Shown one piece after another: positions 53,514 to 62,630 of a stretch of DNA of 64,000 nucleotides. Source of the stretch: Planctomycetia bacterium (lineage in GTDB: Bacteria > Planctomycetota > Planctomycetia > Gemmatales > HRBIN36). The first letter of the stretch is position 1; each line of letters starts with the position of its first letter. The stretch lies in assembly GCA_016795155.1 (NCBI GenBank), contig JAEUIE010000002.1, positions 149,382 to 213,381 of the forward strand. Direction: 5' to 3'. The notes under the pieces are model-generated. The model was not told where the DNA came from. It saw only the letters and a program-made list of their open reading frames with translations, and did not search any database. The position numbers and the translations under genes were made by a program.

Positions 53514-56500
53514 CTAGTGGCATGGGTCAGAGACAGATGTGGCATCACTTTCCATCTCGTGAACGATGTGGTCGGCATCTTTGCCGCTAAATTTCCAGAA
53601 CAGACCTGGATGGAGGAGGTACTCACTTAGAGTTGAAGTGATTAGCCCCCCAAGGATCACCGTGGCAACGGGATAGAGAATCTCGCGGCCCGGTTTTTGC
53701 CCTTCAAGCACCAATGGCAGAAGACCAATCCCAGCTGTGAGTGCTGTCATCAGCACTGGTGCAAGTCTCTCAAGGCTTCCGCGTAAGACCATCTCTTCTG
53801 AAAACTTCTCGCCTTCATGCTTCATTAAGTGGAAGTAGTGGGAAACGAGGAGAATGCCGTTACGAGCAGCAATGCCCCCTAGAGAAATGAATCCCACCAT
53901 GCTCGCAACAGTCAGAGTTTGCCCGGTCAGTGCCAGAGCCACCACGCCACCAATAAATGCAGCTGGTAGTGCATTTAGGATTTGGAGAACGATGCGAGGG
54001 GACGGATAAAGCATGTAGAGCACAACAAACATGGCAACAAACGATGCACCTGCAAGAATGGCGATCAGAGAAGTTGCTCGCTCCTGGCTTTCAAATTGCC
54101 CGGCATACTCGACAAAATATCCGCTCGGCCATCCGCTTGATTTCTGAAGATCCCCGATCCTGCTTTGAATGTCGCGTACGACACTTGCCAAGTCGCGTCC
54201 CAAGGCGTTGCAACGAAGAACGATCCTTCGACGTGCATTCTCTCGGTTTATGGTGTTGGGGCCTGCTCCAACTTCAATCGTCGCAAGCTCAGAGAGAGGA
54301 ACTTGTCCACGTCCACCTGGCAGTTCAAGTCGAAGCTTGCCAAGTTTGGTTGGGTCATTGCGGAATTCTTCGCCAACCCAAACTACCAGATCAAATCGTC
54401 TTTGACCTTCTAGCACTTGTGAGAGTGATTCACCCCTTAGTGCTGTCCCAACGAACTCGGCAACATATGCCCTATCAACTCCGAAGTAAGTAAGCTGCTC
54501 AGGCTTAAGTCTGATGTGCAGTTCGTTAATCTGTCTTTGTGATTCGATGGCAAGCGACGAGATGCCGGGCACGCTTCCGATCGAACCTTTGATCCGTTCT
54601 GCAAGTTGCCTTAGTGTGTCGAGGTCATCACCGTAAATCTTGATTGCGATCTGCGCCGTCACCCCAGAAAGCATGTGACTAATTAGGTGTGCAAGCGGCT
54701 GTTCCACCTCAATCTGCACCCCAGGCAACCCGTCTCGAAGCTCATGCAGAATCTTCTTAATGACAGCTTCCCTGTCAAGATGAGCCTCTTGGTTCATGGA
54801 GAGGATGTACTCGGTGTTCCCCACTGGCTCTGCATGCTCGTCAAGTTCGGCTCGTCCCGTACGGCGAGCGAACTGAAGCACTTCGCCGCTCGTGTTGGAG
54901 TCAGACTTCTGCATCTTCCGAAACACTTTGTCTGCCATCCGTGCAATCTGGTTTGAGTCTTGAAGGGATGAACCTGGAGGGAGAGTGAGATTGACCTGAA
55001 CGCTGCCTTCATCAAAAGGTGGCAGGAAGTCGGCTCCAAGGTGTGTAAGTAGATAACCTGAAAACCCAACGATGATCCAAGTGGAGAGCAGAAGCGTTCC
55101 TGCCCACCGCATGCTAAACCTGATGACATGGCTTGCACCCCATTTGAGGATGCGAAGAAGCGGGCTATCCACTTCGGCATGTTCTGATTTGGTGTTGGAA
55201 AGCAGGTAATAGGACAGGACGGGAGTAACAGTTAGGGAAACGATGAGTGAAGAAAGAATCGAGACGATATAGGCAACCCCCAAAGGGGCAAAGAGCCTTC
55301 CTTCAATGCCTGAAAGAGCAAAGAGGGGGATGAACACCATGATGACCATTGCCGTGCCAAAGACTATCGCACTACGAATCTCAACACTTGCTTCGTAGAT
55401 GACTTTGAGAGCGGGGCGAGGCTTTTCAAGGAGCGAATTCTCCTTGAGTCTTCGGAAGATGTTTTCCACATCGACAATTGAGTCATCAACTAACTCGCCA
55501 AGAGCAACCGCGATGCCGCCAAGGGTCATGACGTTGATGCTTAATGGCGTCCCTGTAATCCAGCTAATGAGCTTAAACGAAAGCCCCGTCATGACGAGTG
55601 AGAGTGGAATAGCAGCAAGAGAAATGAACGTCGTTCGAACATTAAGCAAGAAGAGAAAGAGAATCACCAGGACAAGGCCTGCTCCAATAACAAGTGCTTC
55701 CCCAACGTTGTAGATGCCGGTATCGATGAACCGTTTTAGTTGAAAGAGTTCGGAGTTAATCTCAACACTTTTTGGAAGGCTAGGTTCCAACTCTTTGAGT
55801 GCCGACTTTACGTCCTCAGTCAAACGTCTTGTGTCAGTGTGTGGTTGTTTAGTGATGGTGAGGATAACCGCATCTTTACCGTTAACGCTTGAGTCGCCAC
55901 GCTTGAGTTGTGGAGCCTCTACCACCTTGGCGATGTGACGAACCTGAACAGAGCGGCTCCCCACAAACTTCACGGGGATGCTCTTGATCTCATCCAAAAC
56001 ACGTTCTGGTTTGGGTCCGAGTCTTCCAAGAACACGGATGGTCTGCTCTCCTTCGGAGTTAACCATGAATCCGCCGGAAGCGTTGAGGTTGTTATTCTTG
56101 ATGGCATCTTCAACTTCCTTTAGCGTCACCCCTTGTTCGACAAGAAGGTTCGGATCAAGCAGTACCTGATACTGCTTTCTGCCTCCACCCATGACGATGA
56201 CCTGAGCAACGCCAGGGATTTTGAGAAGCCGTGGTCGAATAATCCAGTCAGCTATAGTGCGAAGTTCCATGGCTTGCGAGACTGACCCGTCATCGTTTTT
56301 CCGTGACAGCCCGACATGCATGATCTGACCCATGATGGAACTGACCGGTGCCATCTGTGGCCGAACACCTGGTGGTAAACCATCGGCTATCGAGCTTAGT
56401 CGTTCCTGTACAGTCTGTCGTGCCAGGTAGATATTGGTATTCCAATCAAACTCCGCATAGACAACCGATAACCCAATAGCAGATTGACTTCGAACTGCCT

Positions 56501-56735
56501 GCACCCCTGTGGCACCGAGCAGTGCTGATTCGAGAGGAAAGGTTACAAGCGTTTCGACTTCTTCCGATGCAAGCCCTGGGGCTTCCGTCATGATGGTTAC
56601 ACGAGGACGGTCGAGATCAGGGAACACGTCGATTGGAAGTGTTGCCGTGATGTAGCTTCCATAGATGAATGCTGCGATGCTGAGAAAAACAATCAGCATT
56701 CGGTATTTCAGGGCAAAGCGAATTAACGAGTTCAC
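53514..56735 (-). CDS. heavy-metal RND efflux permease (CusA/CzcA family)
   Basis: 1073 residues from GTG 56735, chosen because GGAGGGTGCTAGTC precedes it. A longer frame to 56822 would overlap cusB. Twelve TM segments: VNSLIRFALKYRMLIVFLSIAAFIYG near the start, the pair 330-480 and the C-terminal half. TM4 motif GELVDDSIVDVENIFRRL differs from CusA (VDAAIVM) and CzcA (VDGAVII), so the metal cannot be read. It drives metal out with the proton gradient. Signature PLFALSGIEGRLFAPLG is present. Confidence 0.93.
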   Translation of the reverse strand: MNSLIRFALKYRMLIVFLSIAAFIYGSYITATLPIDVFPDLDRPRVTIMTEAPGLASEEVETLVTFPLESALLGATGVQAVRSQSAIGLSVVYAEFDWNTNIYLARQTVQERLSSIADGLPPGVRPQMAPVSSIMGQIMHVGLSRKNDDGSVSQAMELRTIADWIIRPRLLKIPGVAQVIVMGGGRKQYQVLLDPNLLVEQGVTLKEVEDAIKNNNLNASGGFMVNSEGEQTIRVLGRLGPKPERVLDEIKSIPVKFVGSRSVQVRHIAKVVEAPQLKRGDSSVNGKDAVILTITKQPHTDTRRLTEDVKSALKELEPSLPKSVEINSELFQLKRFIDTGIYNVGEALVIGAGLVLVILFLFLLNVRTTFISLAAIPLSLVMTGLSFKLISWITGTPLSINVMTLGGIAVALGELVDDSIVDVENIFRRLKENSLLEKPRPALKVIYEASVEIRSAIVFGTAMVIMVFIPLFALSGIEGRLFAPLGVAYIVSILSSLIVSLTVTPVLSYYLLSNTKSEHAEVDSPLLRILKWGASHVIRFSMRWAGTLLLSTWIIVGFSGYLLTHLGADFLPPFDEGSVQVNLTLPPGSSLQDSNQIARMADKVFRKMQKSDSNTSGEVLQFARRTGRAELDEHAEPVGNTEYILSMNQEAHLDREAVIKKILHELRDGLPGVQIEVEQPLAHLISHMLSGVTAQIAIKIYGDDLDTLRQLAERIKGSIGSVPGISSLAIESQRQINELHIRLKPEQLTYFGVDRAYVAEFVGTALRGESLSQVLEGQRRFDLVVWVGEEFRNDPTKLGKLRLELPGGRGQVPLSELATIEVGAGPNTINRENARRRIVLRCNALGRDLASVVRDIQSRIGDLQKSSGWPSGYFVEYAGQFESQERATSLIAILAGASFVAMFVVLYMLYPSPRIVLQILNALPAAFIGGVVALALTGQTLTVASMVGFISLGGIAARNGILLVSHYFHLMKHEGEKFSEEMVLRGSLERLAPVLMTALTAGIGLLPLVLEGQKPGREILYPVATVILGGLITSTLSEYLLHPGLFWKFSGKDADHIVHEMESDATSVSDPCH

Positions 56736-56751
56736 GACTAGCACCCTCCAA

Positions 56752-58101
56752 TTAGTGGGAATGACCGCTATGGTCGTGACCCTGTCCACCGGCTTCGCCT
56801 TCGGCTTTCGCTTTAAGGGCACGGTTCAGTTGCACTGCCGCGTTTATGGCGATGACGTTGCCAGGGGTGATGCTGCCGTCATTGGCAATAACGGCGTTGT
56901 CTTGATCCTCGTAGCGAACATAGACGGGCTTTCTTTCAAGCAGGCTTCCGTTCTGTCTGAAGACGAACGCATCAGAGCCTTCGTGAACGATGGCTTCCCT
57001 TGGCAGCACGAACACATCGTTCATTTTTTCAACCGGTACTCCAAGTCTTACTCGTTGTCCAGGCCGAAATCTCCAGACGCGGCGAACGCTGCCACCGTTT
57101 GCCGGCGTTTCTCGTACTGCATTGTCAACCGGTAGGTAAAACGAAAGCATCCGCGTCATCGGATCAATATGGCTTGCGATGAAGCGGATGGATAGTTGCG
57201 TCGGGGCTGAGCTCCATTCGGAAGAGCTATCAAGTAGTACCATTTGGATGGGCCAGTTTTCTTTCGATGCAACTTGAAGTAGGGGCGACTCCTGCTCAAA
57301 GGCCTTGCCTTCAACATCAAGTGCCTGGTGATTTGCCAGGAACGCAAGCACTTGTCCGGCTTGCACAAGTTCACCAAGCTGCACTTTTAACTCTTCCACT
57401 TCATAGACGAACTTGTCGCCGTCTTCGGCTTTTCGTGGTGCACGGACGAAGAACTCTGTGAGAAACTTTCCCGACATAACTTGATTCACGTCATCTAGCG
57501 AAAGCCCACGAGTGAGAAGGTCTTGCTTATGCGTATCAAGGGCGGCCTGTAGCCTTCGCTCTTCGTAGCCAAGATCAAGCAGCTTGCTCTTAAAGAGCGA
57601 TTGACTGTCAGCTACCGCTTTCAATCGTTGCTGTTCATCGGCATTGATCTGGAGATCACGAGTAGTCTTATAGAGTTGGGCCTGGGTGTTTTGAAGGTAC
57701 TCACTAACGAGTCTAAGCTGGAATAGATTGTCACCAGGCTTAACGAGTTGCCCTGGGAGAACATTGATCTTGGTAATGATGCCGGAAAGCGTCGTCGAAA
57801 CTCCGCGGTTACTCAGCCCAGGCCGCTCCACAATGGTGCCGGGCATCTGTGCAGTTCGCCAGTAGGTGGTTAGTTCAACGGTGCCTGTCTTTAGCCCCAA
57901 GTTTGCTTTAGCCTGTTTGCTTAGCTTCAACCGTTCTGGATTATCGAGTGCATGATCATCTGTCTTGCTCGATTCACCGGCGGGCCTTGTGCGCAAAAGC
58001 CAACCTTTCCAAGTATCTCGAGTAAGCCAGCCTCCAACGAGCAAAGCTGCTACTACCGCCAAGGAGATGAGGGAACGCAAGATGAAAGTTAGTCGTTTCA
58101 T
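56752..58101 (-). CDS. RND membrane-fusion protein (CusB-type)
   Basis: 449 residues from ATG 58101, with GAGAAG upstream; a GTG at 58110 adds 3 residues. An N-terminal membrane helix (about 9-28) is followed by a hairpin domain. Beta-barrel stretches LSGIITKINVLPGQLVKPGDNLFQL and RRVWRFRPGQRVRLGVPVEK match HlyD/CusB. The last residues (GQGHDHSGHSH) are a metal-binding His-rich tail. Lies 16 bases before the cusA GTG, thus one operon. Confidence 0.92.
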   Translation of the reverse strand: MKRLTFILRSLISLAVVAALLVGGWLTRDTWKGWLLRTRPAGESSKTDDHALDNPERLKLSKQAKANLGLKTGTVELTTYWRTAQMPGTIVERPGLSNRGVSTTLSGIITKINVLPGQLVKPGDNLFQLRLVSEYLQNTQAQLYKTTRDLQINADEQQRLKAVADSQSLFKSKLLDLGYEERRLQAALDTHKQDLLTRGLSLDDVNQVMSGKFLTEFFVRAPRKAEDGDKFVYEVEELKVQLGELVQAGQVLAFLANHQALDVEGKAFEQESPLLQVASKENWPIQMVLLDSSSEWSSAPTQLSIRFIASHIDPMTRMLSFYLPVDNAVRETPANGGSVRRVWRFRPGQRVRLGVPVEKMNDVFVLPREAIVHEGSDAFVFRQNGSLLERKPVYVRYEDQDNAVIANDGSITPGNVIAINAAVQLNRALKAKAEGEAGGQGHDHSGHSH

Positions 58102-58195
58102 AGCAGACACTTCTCACGAATGCATAGTTACCGATGGATGATAAGCCACTGGCCATTCTGGTTGAATGACCAGTGGGAACGCACGGTTTACCTTG

Positions 58196-58546
58196 CTATG
58201 ACTTGGGCTTTTCCTTGAATGACCCAACTGCTCCTTCTAGTAGAGAGGGAGTGTAGCCAGCCTTCTCAACTGCTTCCCACAACTCCTTGGGAGACACTTT
58301 GGAATTTGCTTTTGGGAACACTGTCACGGTGTGAGCAGTTGCGTCGGGCTCTACTTTCTCGACACCACCGACTTTCGCGACGAACTTTTTCACCTTCATG
58401 GCACAACCACCACAGGTCATGTCATCAACCTTGATTGTGACCACGTTCTTGTCAGCCTTCTTTTGGTCATCAGCATGAATGGCTGAACCAGAGAGAAGCA
58501 GTGCGGTGAGTAAGGCTGTCAGTTGCCACATGCGAAGAGCTAACAT
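58196..58546 (-). CDS. periplasmic HMA-domain metal-binding protein
   Basis: 116 residues from ATG 58546, with AGGAGA upstream. A signal (MWQLTALLTALLLSGSAIHA) precedes an HMA domain: IKVDDMTCGGCAMKVKKFVAKVGGVEKVEPD with CxxC, and the C-terminal WEAVEKAGYTPSLLEG. Carries a soft metal such as copper or mercury. Gene order suggests co-expression with the pump. Confidence 0.92.
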   Translation of the reverse strand: MLALRMWQLTALLTALLLSGSAIHADDQKKADKNVVTIKVDDMTCGGCAMKVKKFVAKVGGVEKVEPDATAHTVTVFPKANSKVSPKELWEAVEKAGYTPSLLEGAVGSFKEKPKS

Positions 58547-58627
58547 TCGATTCTCCTTTGCGAAGTGCCGCACACCTGTTCAACAAACCGATGGTGAGCA
58601 GATAACGGCGATGCATAAGCCTGTTAC

Positions 58628-58759
58628 TTAGTGACTGTGACCGGCGTGGCCGTCACTGCCGGATGATCCTGAGGATTGGCATCCTGCCGATCCAAAGCCG
58701 AGGGTAATGATGAGCAAGACTACCAAGATAGTCCGCAGAACCAGCTTCCATGCGTTCAT
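58628..58759 (-). CDS. small His-rich lipoprotein
   Basis: 43 residues from ATG 58759. Lipobox GFGSAGC after a signal (KLVLRTILVVLLIITLG), then QSSGSSGSDGHAGHSH. Tail like the CusB tail. First gene of the pump operon apart from the upstream Cys-rich one. Too short to be certain, but signal and tail are convincing. Confidence 0.68.
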   Translation of the reverse strand: MNAWKLVLRTILVVLLIITLGFGSAGCQSSGSSGSDGHAGHSH

Positions 58760-58926
58760 GGTCAAACCTTTATGAGAATGGCAGCAAGCAGGTGGAATCC
58801 TTGCCACATGCATAAGCCAATGGGCATTTACGCTTCAAACTGAAGTGGATTGGTTATTTGGCAACGGCTGAAACTGAACGGCGAAGCCGCTTAATCGTTG
58901 CTATGTAGAAGTGACGAAGGGGCTGC

Positions 58927-59367
58927 TTAACAAAGCAAAACAAACGAAGTGCGCAGAGCATCCTCTGCGGATAGTTGCCTATGGTGCGACATATTGCTGC
59001 CGCAAGTTGCTGAAACTGAAAAGGCAATGCTTTCGGGAACTAAGGAGTGTTCAAAACCAAACTGCCATTCCTGTACGGAATCAATCAGGAGATTCGTAGC
59101 CAATGTAAGTGTAGGTGCAACCGGGATGTCTTGATGCTGGTTGCATGGACAAAAAGGAGCCGGTTGATGTGGGTGTTTGTCCGGAGTCGCGGGTTTGGAA
59201 TCGTGCTTTTTACCGTGATGGCAGCAAGAGGAAGGATTCGATTCTCTGGTTGCAGTTTTGGTGTCGCATTTCTTGGTTGCGAAGAACTGTCCGAATGCAC
59301 AGCAGCATAGTCCGGGGCCAAGAATGGCCACGAGGCTGAGATACAAGGATAGAACGACACGAACCAA
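58927..59367 (-). CDS. Cys/His-rich exported protein, candidate
   Basis: About 146 residues from TTG 59367 (AAGGAATCGTGGC upstream); a longer TTG start (59490) is possible and no ATG is present. A hydrophobic segment (LSLYLSLVAILGPGLCCCAF) is followed by a Cys/His-rich stretch: KKCDTKTATRESNPSSCCHHGKKH and PAPFCPCNQHQ. This resembles unnamed proteins near heavy-metal genes in planctomycetes. Separated from the pump operon by about 170 bases. Function presumed metal-related. Confidence 0.55.
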   Translation of the reverse strand: MVRVVLSLYLSLVAILGPGLCCCAFGQFFATKKCDTKTATRESNPSSCCHHGKKHDSKPATPDKHPHQPAPFCPCNQHQDIPVAPTLTLATNLLIDSVQEWQFGFEHSLVPESIAFSVSATCGSNMSHHRQLSAEDALRTSFVLLC

Positions 59368-59616
59368 GCCACGATTCCTTCTAGATTCCCAAATTATAGC
59401 CTGGCACCAGTAAGAGACAATGGCAGGCTCATCAGCTTCTATCGACCAGGAAGCCGGGGAGACTTGAACGGATATGCGGGTTGAAAACAATCTTGACGGT
59501 TTGTTCCACTCCTATTGTTGAAGATGGCTTCAAGCGGATGTCTCTTCACTTGACATTGTGGCAAATGACCTGGATGGATACTTTCAATCCGTCATGCTTG
59601 AAAACAGGAGTTCCTC

Positions 59617-59874
59617 ATGCGTCTTATCTATGTTGGCGTTGCACTCGCATCGGGCTTCGTTGGCTTCATGGCGATTGAATCGAAACCGTCAACCACAAAA
59701 CAGGTAGTGAAGGTAGATCGGTCAAGTTCACAGTCAAAAGTTACGGCTAGTAGATCCCGAACTGCTGTAAGCCAGCCTGAGACATGTTCCACAGATGACC
59801 CGTGCTGTTCCGGGAATGGTCCTTGCACTGGCGGTTCATGTGGAAACGGAAAGTCCTGTTGCAAGGGGAGGTAA
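59617..59874 (+). CDS. small Cys-rich exported protein
   Basis: 85 residues, with AACAGGAG before the ATG. An N-terminal hydrophobic segment (YVGVALASGFVGFMA) then a polar spacer, then a Cys cluster: ETCSTDDPCCSGNGPCTGGSCGNGKSCC. Eight Cys in the last 28 residues suggest thiol-metal chelation. Starts a plus-strand run of metal genes. Distinct from metallothionein families by sequence. Confidence 0.75.
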   Translation: MRLIYVGVALASGFVGFMAIESKPSTTKQVVKVDRSSSQSKVTASRSRTAVSQPETCSTDDPCCSGNGPCTGGSCGNGKSCCKGR

Positions 59875-59924
59875 GTAACCTGCTTTTGGGCTTCGCAAGA
59901 TGCTGCTTTCGCACCGAGTCAACG

Positions 59925-60638
59925 ATGTTGTCAACCATTCTGATCTTTCTATCTGCGGTAGGAATGTATGGGCAAACCACGCCGAGCCAGCAAGCGGCTG
60001 TAGAGGTTCATTTCGTCGGCCAGATGCGAAAGGTTATGCGGGATGGTGATCTGACAGCAACTATCGACCTCGCCCAATTGTCCAAACGAAAGCACCTCTA
60101 TGCACTTGGCCCGATTGAAGGACTTCGTGGGGAAATCACCATCTGGGACAGCAAGCCTTCTCTTGCTCGGATCGTAGTGGACAGAGTGTCAACGACGGAG
60201 AGCTTTCAGAGCAAAGCATGCTTCTTGGTCTATGCAAGCGTTGACTCATGGCAGGAAGTGCAAATTCCTCAAGAGATCAGAGACGATAAGTCATTTGAAA
60301 AATGGTTGGTACAGACCGCATCGAAACACGGGGTGAACACCAAGCGCCCATTTCCCTTTCTCCTGAAAGATACAGCACAGAAGGTTGTCTTTCACGTCGT
60401 TAACAAAACCGACGATAGTCCCCATTCGCAAGCCAAGCATGAGGCGATCAAGAAGAAATTCACCTTAGAAAACACAAGCGTCAAGCTGCTGGGATTTTAC
60501 TCAGACAGTCATCACGGTGTTTTCACTCATCACGATAGCAACATCCACTTGCATGTGATTACGACCGATGAAAAACAGTCCGGACATGTCGAGTCGATTC
60601 AGTTCGGCAAGGAAGCTCGATTGCTTCTGCCGAAGTAG
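59925..60638 (+). CDS. exported acetolactate-decarboxylase-like protein
   Basis: 237 residues from ATG 59925. The signal is LSTILIFLSAVGMYGQ. FVGQMRKVMRDGDLTATIDLAQL and LYALGPIEGLRGEITIWDSKP match the alpha-acetolactate decarboxylase fold. The C-terminal NIHLHVITTDEKQSGHVESI gives the His-x-His and Gly-His metal ligands as in BudA. That enzyme makes acetoin from acetolactate, but budB is absent and this copy sits amid metal genes, so a metal-binding or different decarboxylase role is possible. It starts 50 bases after the Cys-rich gene. Confidence 0.78.
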   Translation: MLSTILIFLSAVGMYGQTTPSQQAAVEVHFVGQMRKVMRDGDLTATIDLAQLSKRKHLYALGPIEGLRGEITIWDSKPSLARIVVDRVSTTESFQSKACFLVYASVDSWQEVQIPQEIRDDKSFEKWLVQTASKHGVNTKRPFPFLLKDTAQKVVFHVVNKTDDSPHSQAKHEAIKKKFTLENTSVKLLGFYSDSHHGVFTHHDSNIHLHVITTDEKQSGHVESIQFGKEARLLLPK

Positions 60639-60713
60639 AATGCCGCCAGCAGATCACCTCGTCAGTAGAATGTCTCATGATGTTGTTTTCTCTCTAGTAA
60701 TAAGGAGCCGCAG

Positions 60714-61238
60714 ATGTTCAAGCACACGATTCTGGGAACTTTAGCCGCACTGTTTCTTTTCACGGCATCCGTGAGAGCTGAGTCGAAGATCGAGGTCAAG
60801 CAACTGCACATGTGTTGCAGTGGTTGTGCTGAGGAAGTTGAGAACATCCTGAAGAAAGTAGACGGCATATCCGACGTTCAAGTCACCAAGAAGACACGAA
60901 CTGCAACTTTTACGGCACCAAACTCTGCCGCTGCTCAAAAAGCCATCGATGCACTCGCTGATGATGGATTCCACGGCGAAGTCAGTGACAAGGCTATAGG
61001 CTTTAAGGCCGATAGCGGCGCAAAGAAGGAAAAGGTGACCTCTCTCACCGTTTCCGGATTTCACAACACTTGCCCAGGCTGCGTGAAATCTTTCCGAGTG
61101 GCACTGAAGAAAGTGAGCGGCGTTGAGAGTGATGACTGCAAGCCGAACGTTACGACTTGCACGGTCAAGGGAAACTTCAATGCAGCCGAACTCGTCGAGG
61201 CACTGAACAAGGAAGGCTTCCACGTGAAGGTCAAGTAA
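60714..61238 (+). CDS. periplasmic protein with two HMA-like domains
   Basis: 174 residues with AAGGAG upstream. The signal is TILGTLAALFLFTASVRA. First HMA: IEVKQLHMCCSGCAEEVENIL (CxxC) to about 95, second: SLTVSGFHNTCPGCVKSFRVALKKVSGVES and CKPNVTTCTVKG. The second ferredoxin-like unit ends LVEALNKEGFHVKVK. It binds a soft metal with two sites. Lies between the ALDC-like and methyltransferase genes on the same strand. Confidence 0.85.
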   Translation: MFKHTILGTLAALFLFTASVRAESKIEVKQLHMCCSGCAEEVENILKKVDGISDVQVTKKTRTATFTAPNSAAAQKAIDALADDGFHGEVSDKAIGFKADSGAKKEKVTSLTVSGFHNTCPGCVKSFRVALKKVSGVESDDCKPNVTTCTVKGNFNAAELVEALNKEGFHVKVK

Positions 61239-61273
61239 GAGTAGATGCGCTCACGGGGCAGGAGACACTCTCG

Positions 61274-61858
61274 ATGAACTGGATTCACCGGCAGATCTGC
61301 CGCTCGGGTTGGTGGCGAAGGTACGTTGAGAGGGATTTACTGCCCTGGGTGTTGCAGGCAGTCGAATTGGGCGACAAGCTTCTTGAGGTCGGCCCAGGTC
61401 CAGGACTTACTACCACGATTTTAGCAGATCGTTCCAACAAGCTTACCGCCCTAGAGATTGATCCAAAACTTGCTCAATTTTTAAGGTCGAACGCTAATCT
61501 TTCAGGAGTTGAGGTCGTCGAAGGAGATGCGACGGCGATGCCTTTCGCCGAAAGCAGTTTTGCTAGCGTGTTATCATTTACAATGATGCACCATATTCCA
61601 TCAGCAAGTCTTCAAGACAAGATGCTGACGGAAGCCTACAGGGTGCTTCGTCCAAATGGCACTTTCATCGGAACCGATAGCATCTGGTCTCCCATTTTTG
61701 GTCTCGCCCATTTTGGCGACACGATGATCCTTATTAACCCCGACACATTTGAATCGAGGTTAAGTAACGCGGGCTTTACCGAGATCGAAATCGAGAAGAG
61801 ACGCAAGGCATTCAGATTCCGAGCTAGGAAACCTGCAATCGTTGTTAATCCTGTTTAG
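61274..61858 (+). CDS. class I SAM-dependent methyltransferase
   Basis: 194 residues from ATG 61274, with GGAG upstream; longer frames start inside the HMA gene. Motif I LLEVGPGPGLTTTILAD, acid in LTALEIDPKLAQF, motif with GDATAMPFAESSFASVLSFTMMHH. The substrate is unknown. In the metal cluster, and co-directional with the HMA gene. Ends 4 bases into the convergent HMA-MauE gene. Confidence 0.85.
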   Translation: MNWIHRQICRSGWWRRYVERDLLPWVLQAVELGDKLLEVGPGPGLTTTILADRSNKLTALEIDPKLAQFLRSNANLSGVEVVEGDATAMPFAESSFASVLSFTMMHHIPSASLQDKMLTEAYRVLRPNGTFIGTDSIWSPIFGLAHFGDTMILINPDTFESRLSNAGFTEIEIEKRRKAFRFRARKPAIVVNPV

Positions 61859-62595
61859 TAACCCAAGTGATTCGTGCCCATGAGGAGCATGGCTGCGGCC
61901 ATAAGCACCATCAAAGCATCTTCAACAAGGGTAACCACCGACATCGGAAGATTGAAAACCGTTCCCAGACAGGCGCAACGAATCTTGCGTTTGTTGAGTA
62001 AGCTCTCGATCACACCAATGGAACTTACTCCCATCACAACCAGGGTGACCAGGTTGATTACCAACGGATTGAAATTCGCCAGGTAGGCAATTCCCAGTCC
62101 GAGTTCGATGAACGGGTAGATGAACCCGTAGGCTCTCAGTCGCTTTGCCACCACGTCATAAGTCATGTAGGCATCAGCGAAGGCCGTGACGTTCAAGAGT
62201 TTGAAGAACGAAAACACGAGAAAGAACCCAGACATGAAGTGTCGCATGGATCGCTCCCAGTTGAATGATCCGTTTGCGTACTCAACAATACCAACAACGC
62301 CAAGCAAGTAGGCGAGAATAAGCAGCAGCGGAAAGTAACTCTGCTTCTCTGCGGGCTCTGCAGAAGGTTCAACGGGTGGAGTAGTAGTGATCTCACGGGT
62401 AACCCTGTAACCTGCTTTTTCAAGCAACCTGTTTACCAAATCACTTGATACATTCTCACCGTGCACGGTGATGGGCTTCTCTGGGGCGTTCGTGTCCACA
62501 CTCCAATGATGAACGGAAGGCTCAGCATCGAAGATTGGCTTAATCTTCGCCACACAGCTTTCACATCGCAGGGTTGTTCCGAATGTTCGAATCAT
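61855..62595 (-). CDS. HMA-domain fused to MauE/DoxX-like membrane protein
   Basis: 246 residues from ATG 62595, with AAAGGAGACAGAG upstream. Residues about 1-70 are an HMA-like unit (TTLRCESCVAKIKPIFD, CxxC; ENVSSDLVNRLLEKAGYRV). Four TM segments follow (about 90-110, 130-155, 170-195, 220-240). RKIRCACLGTVFNLPMSVVTLVEDALMVLM is typical of redox or metal MauE-like proteins. Probably moves metal or thiol electrons across the membrane. Second gene of the merR operon. Confidence 0.8.
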   Translation of the reverse strand: MIRTFGTTLRCESCVAKIKPIFDAEPSVHHWSVDTNAPEKPITVHGENVSSDLVNRLLEKAGYRVTREITTTPPVEPSAEPAEKQSYFPLLLILAYLLGVVGIVEYANGSFNWERSMRHFMSGFFLVFSFFKLLNVTAFADAYMTYDVVAKRLRAYGFIYPFIELGLGIAYLANFNPLVINLVTLVVMGVSSIGVIESLLNKRKIRCACLGTVFNLPMSVVTLVEDALMVLMAAAMLLMGTNHLGY

Positions 62596-62630
62596 GTCTC
62601 TGTCTCCTTTGTGTTTTGCCCACAGAAGCA

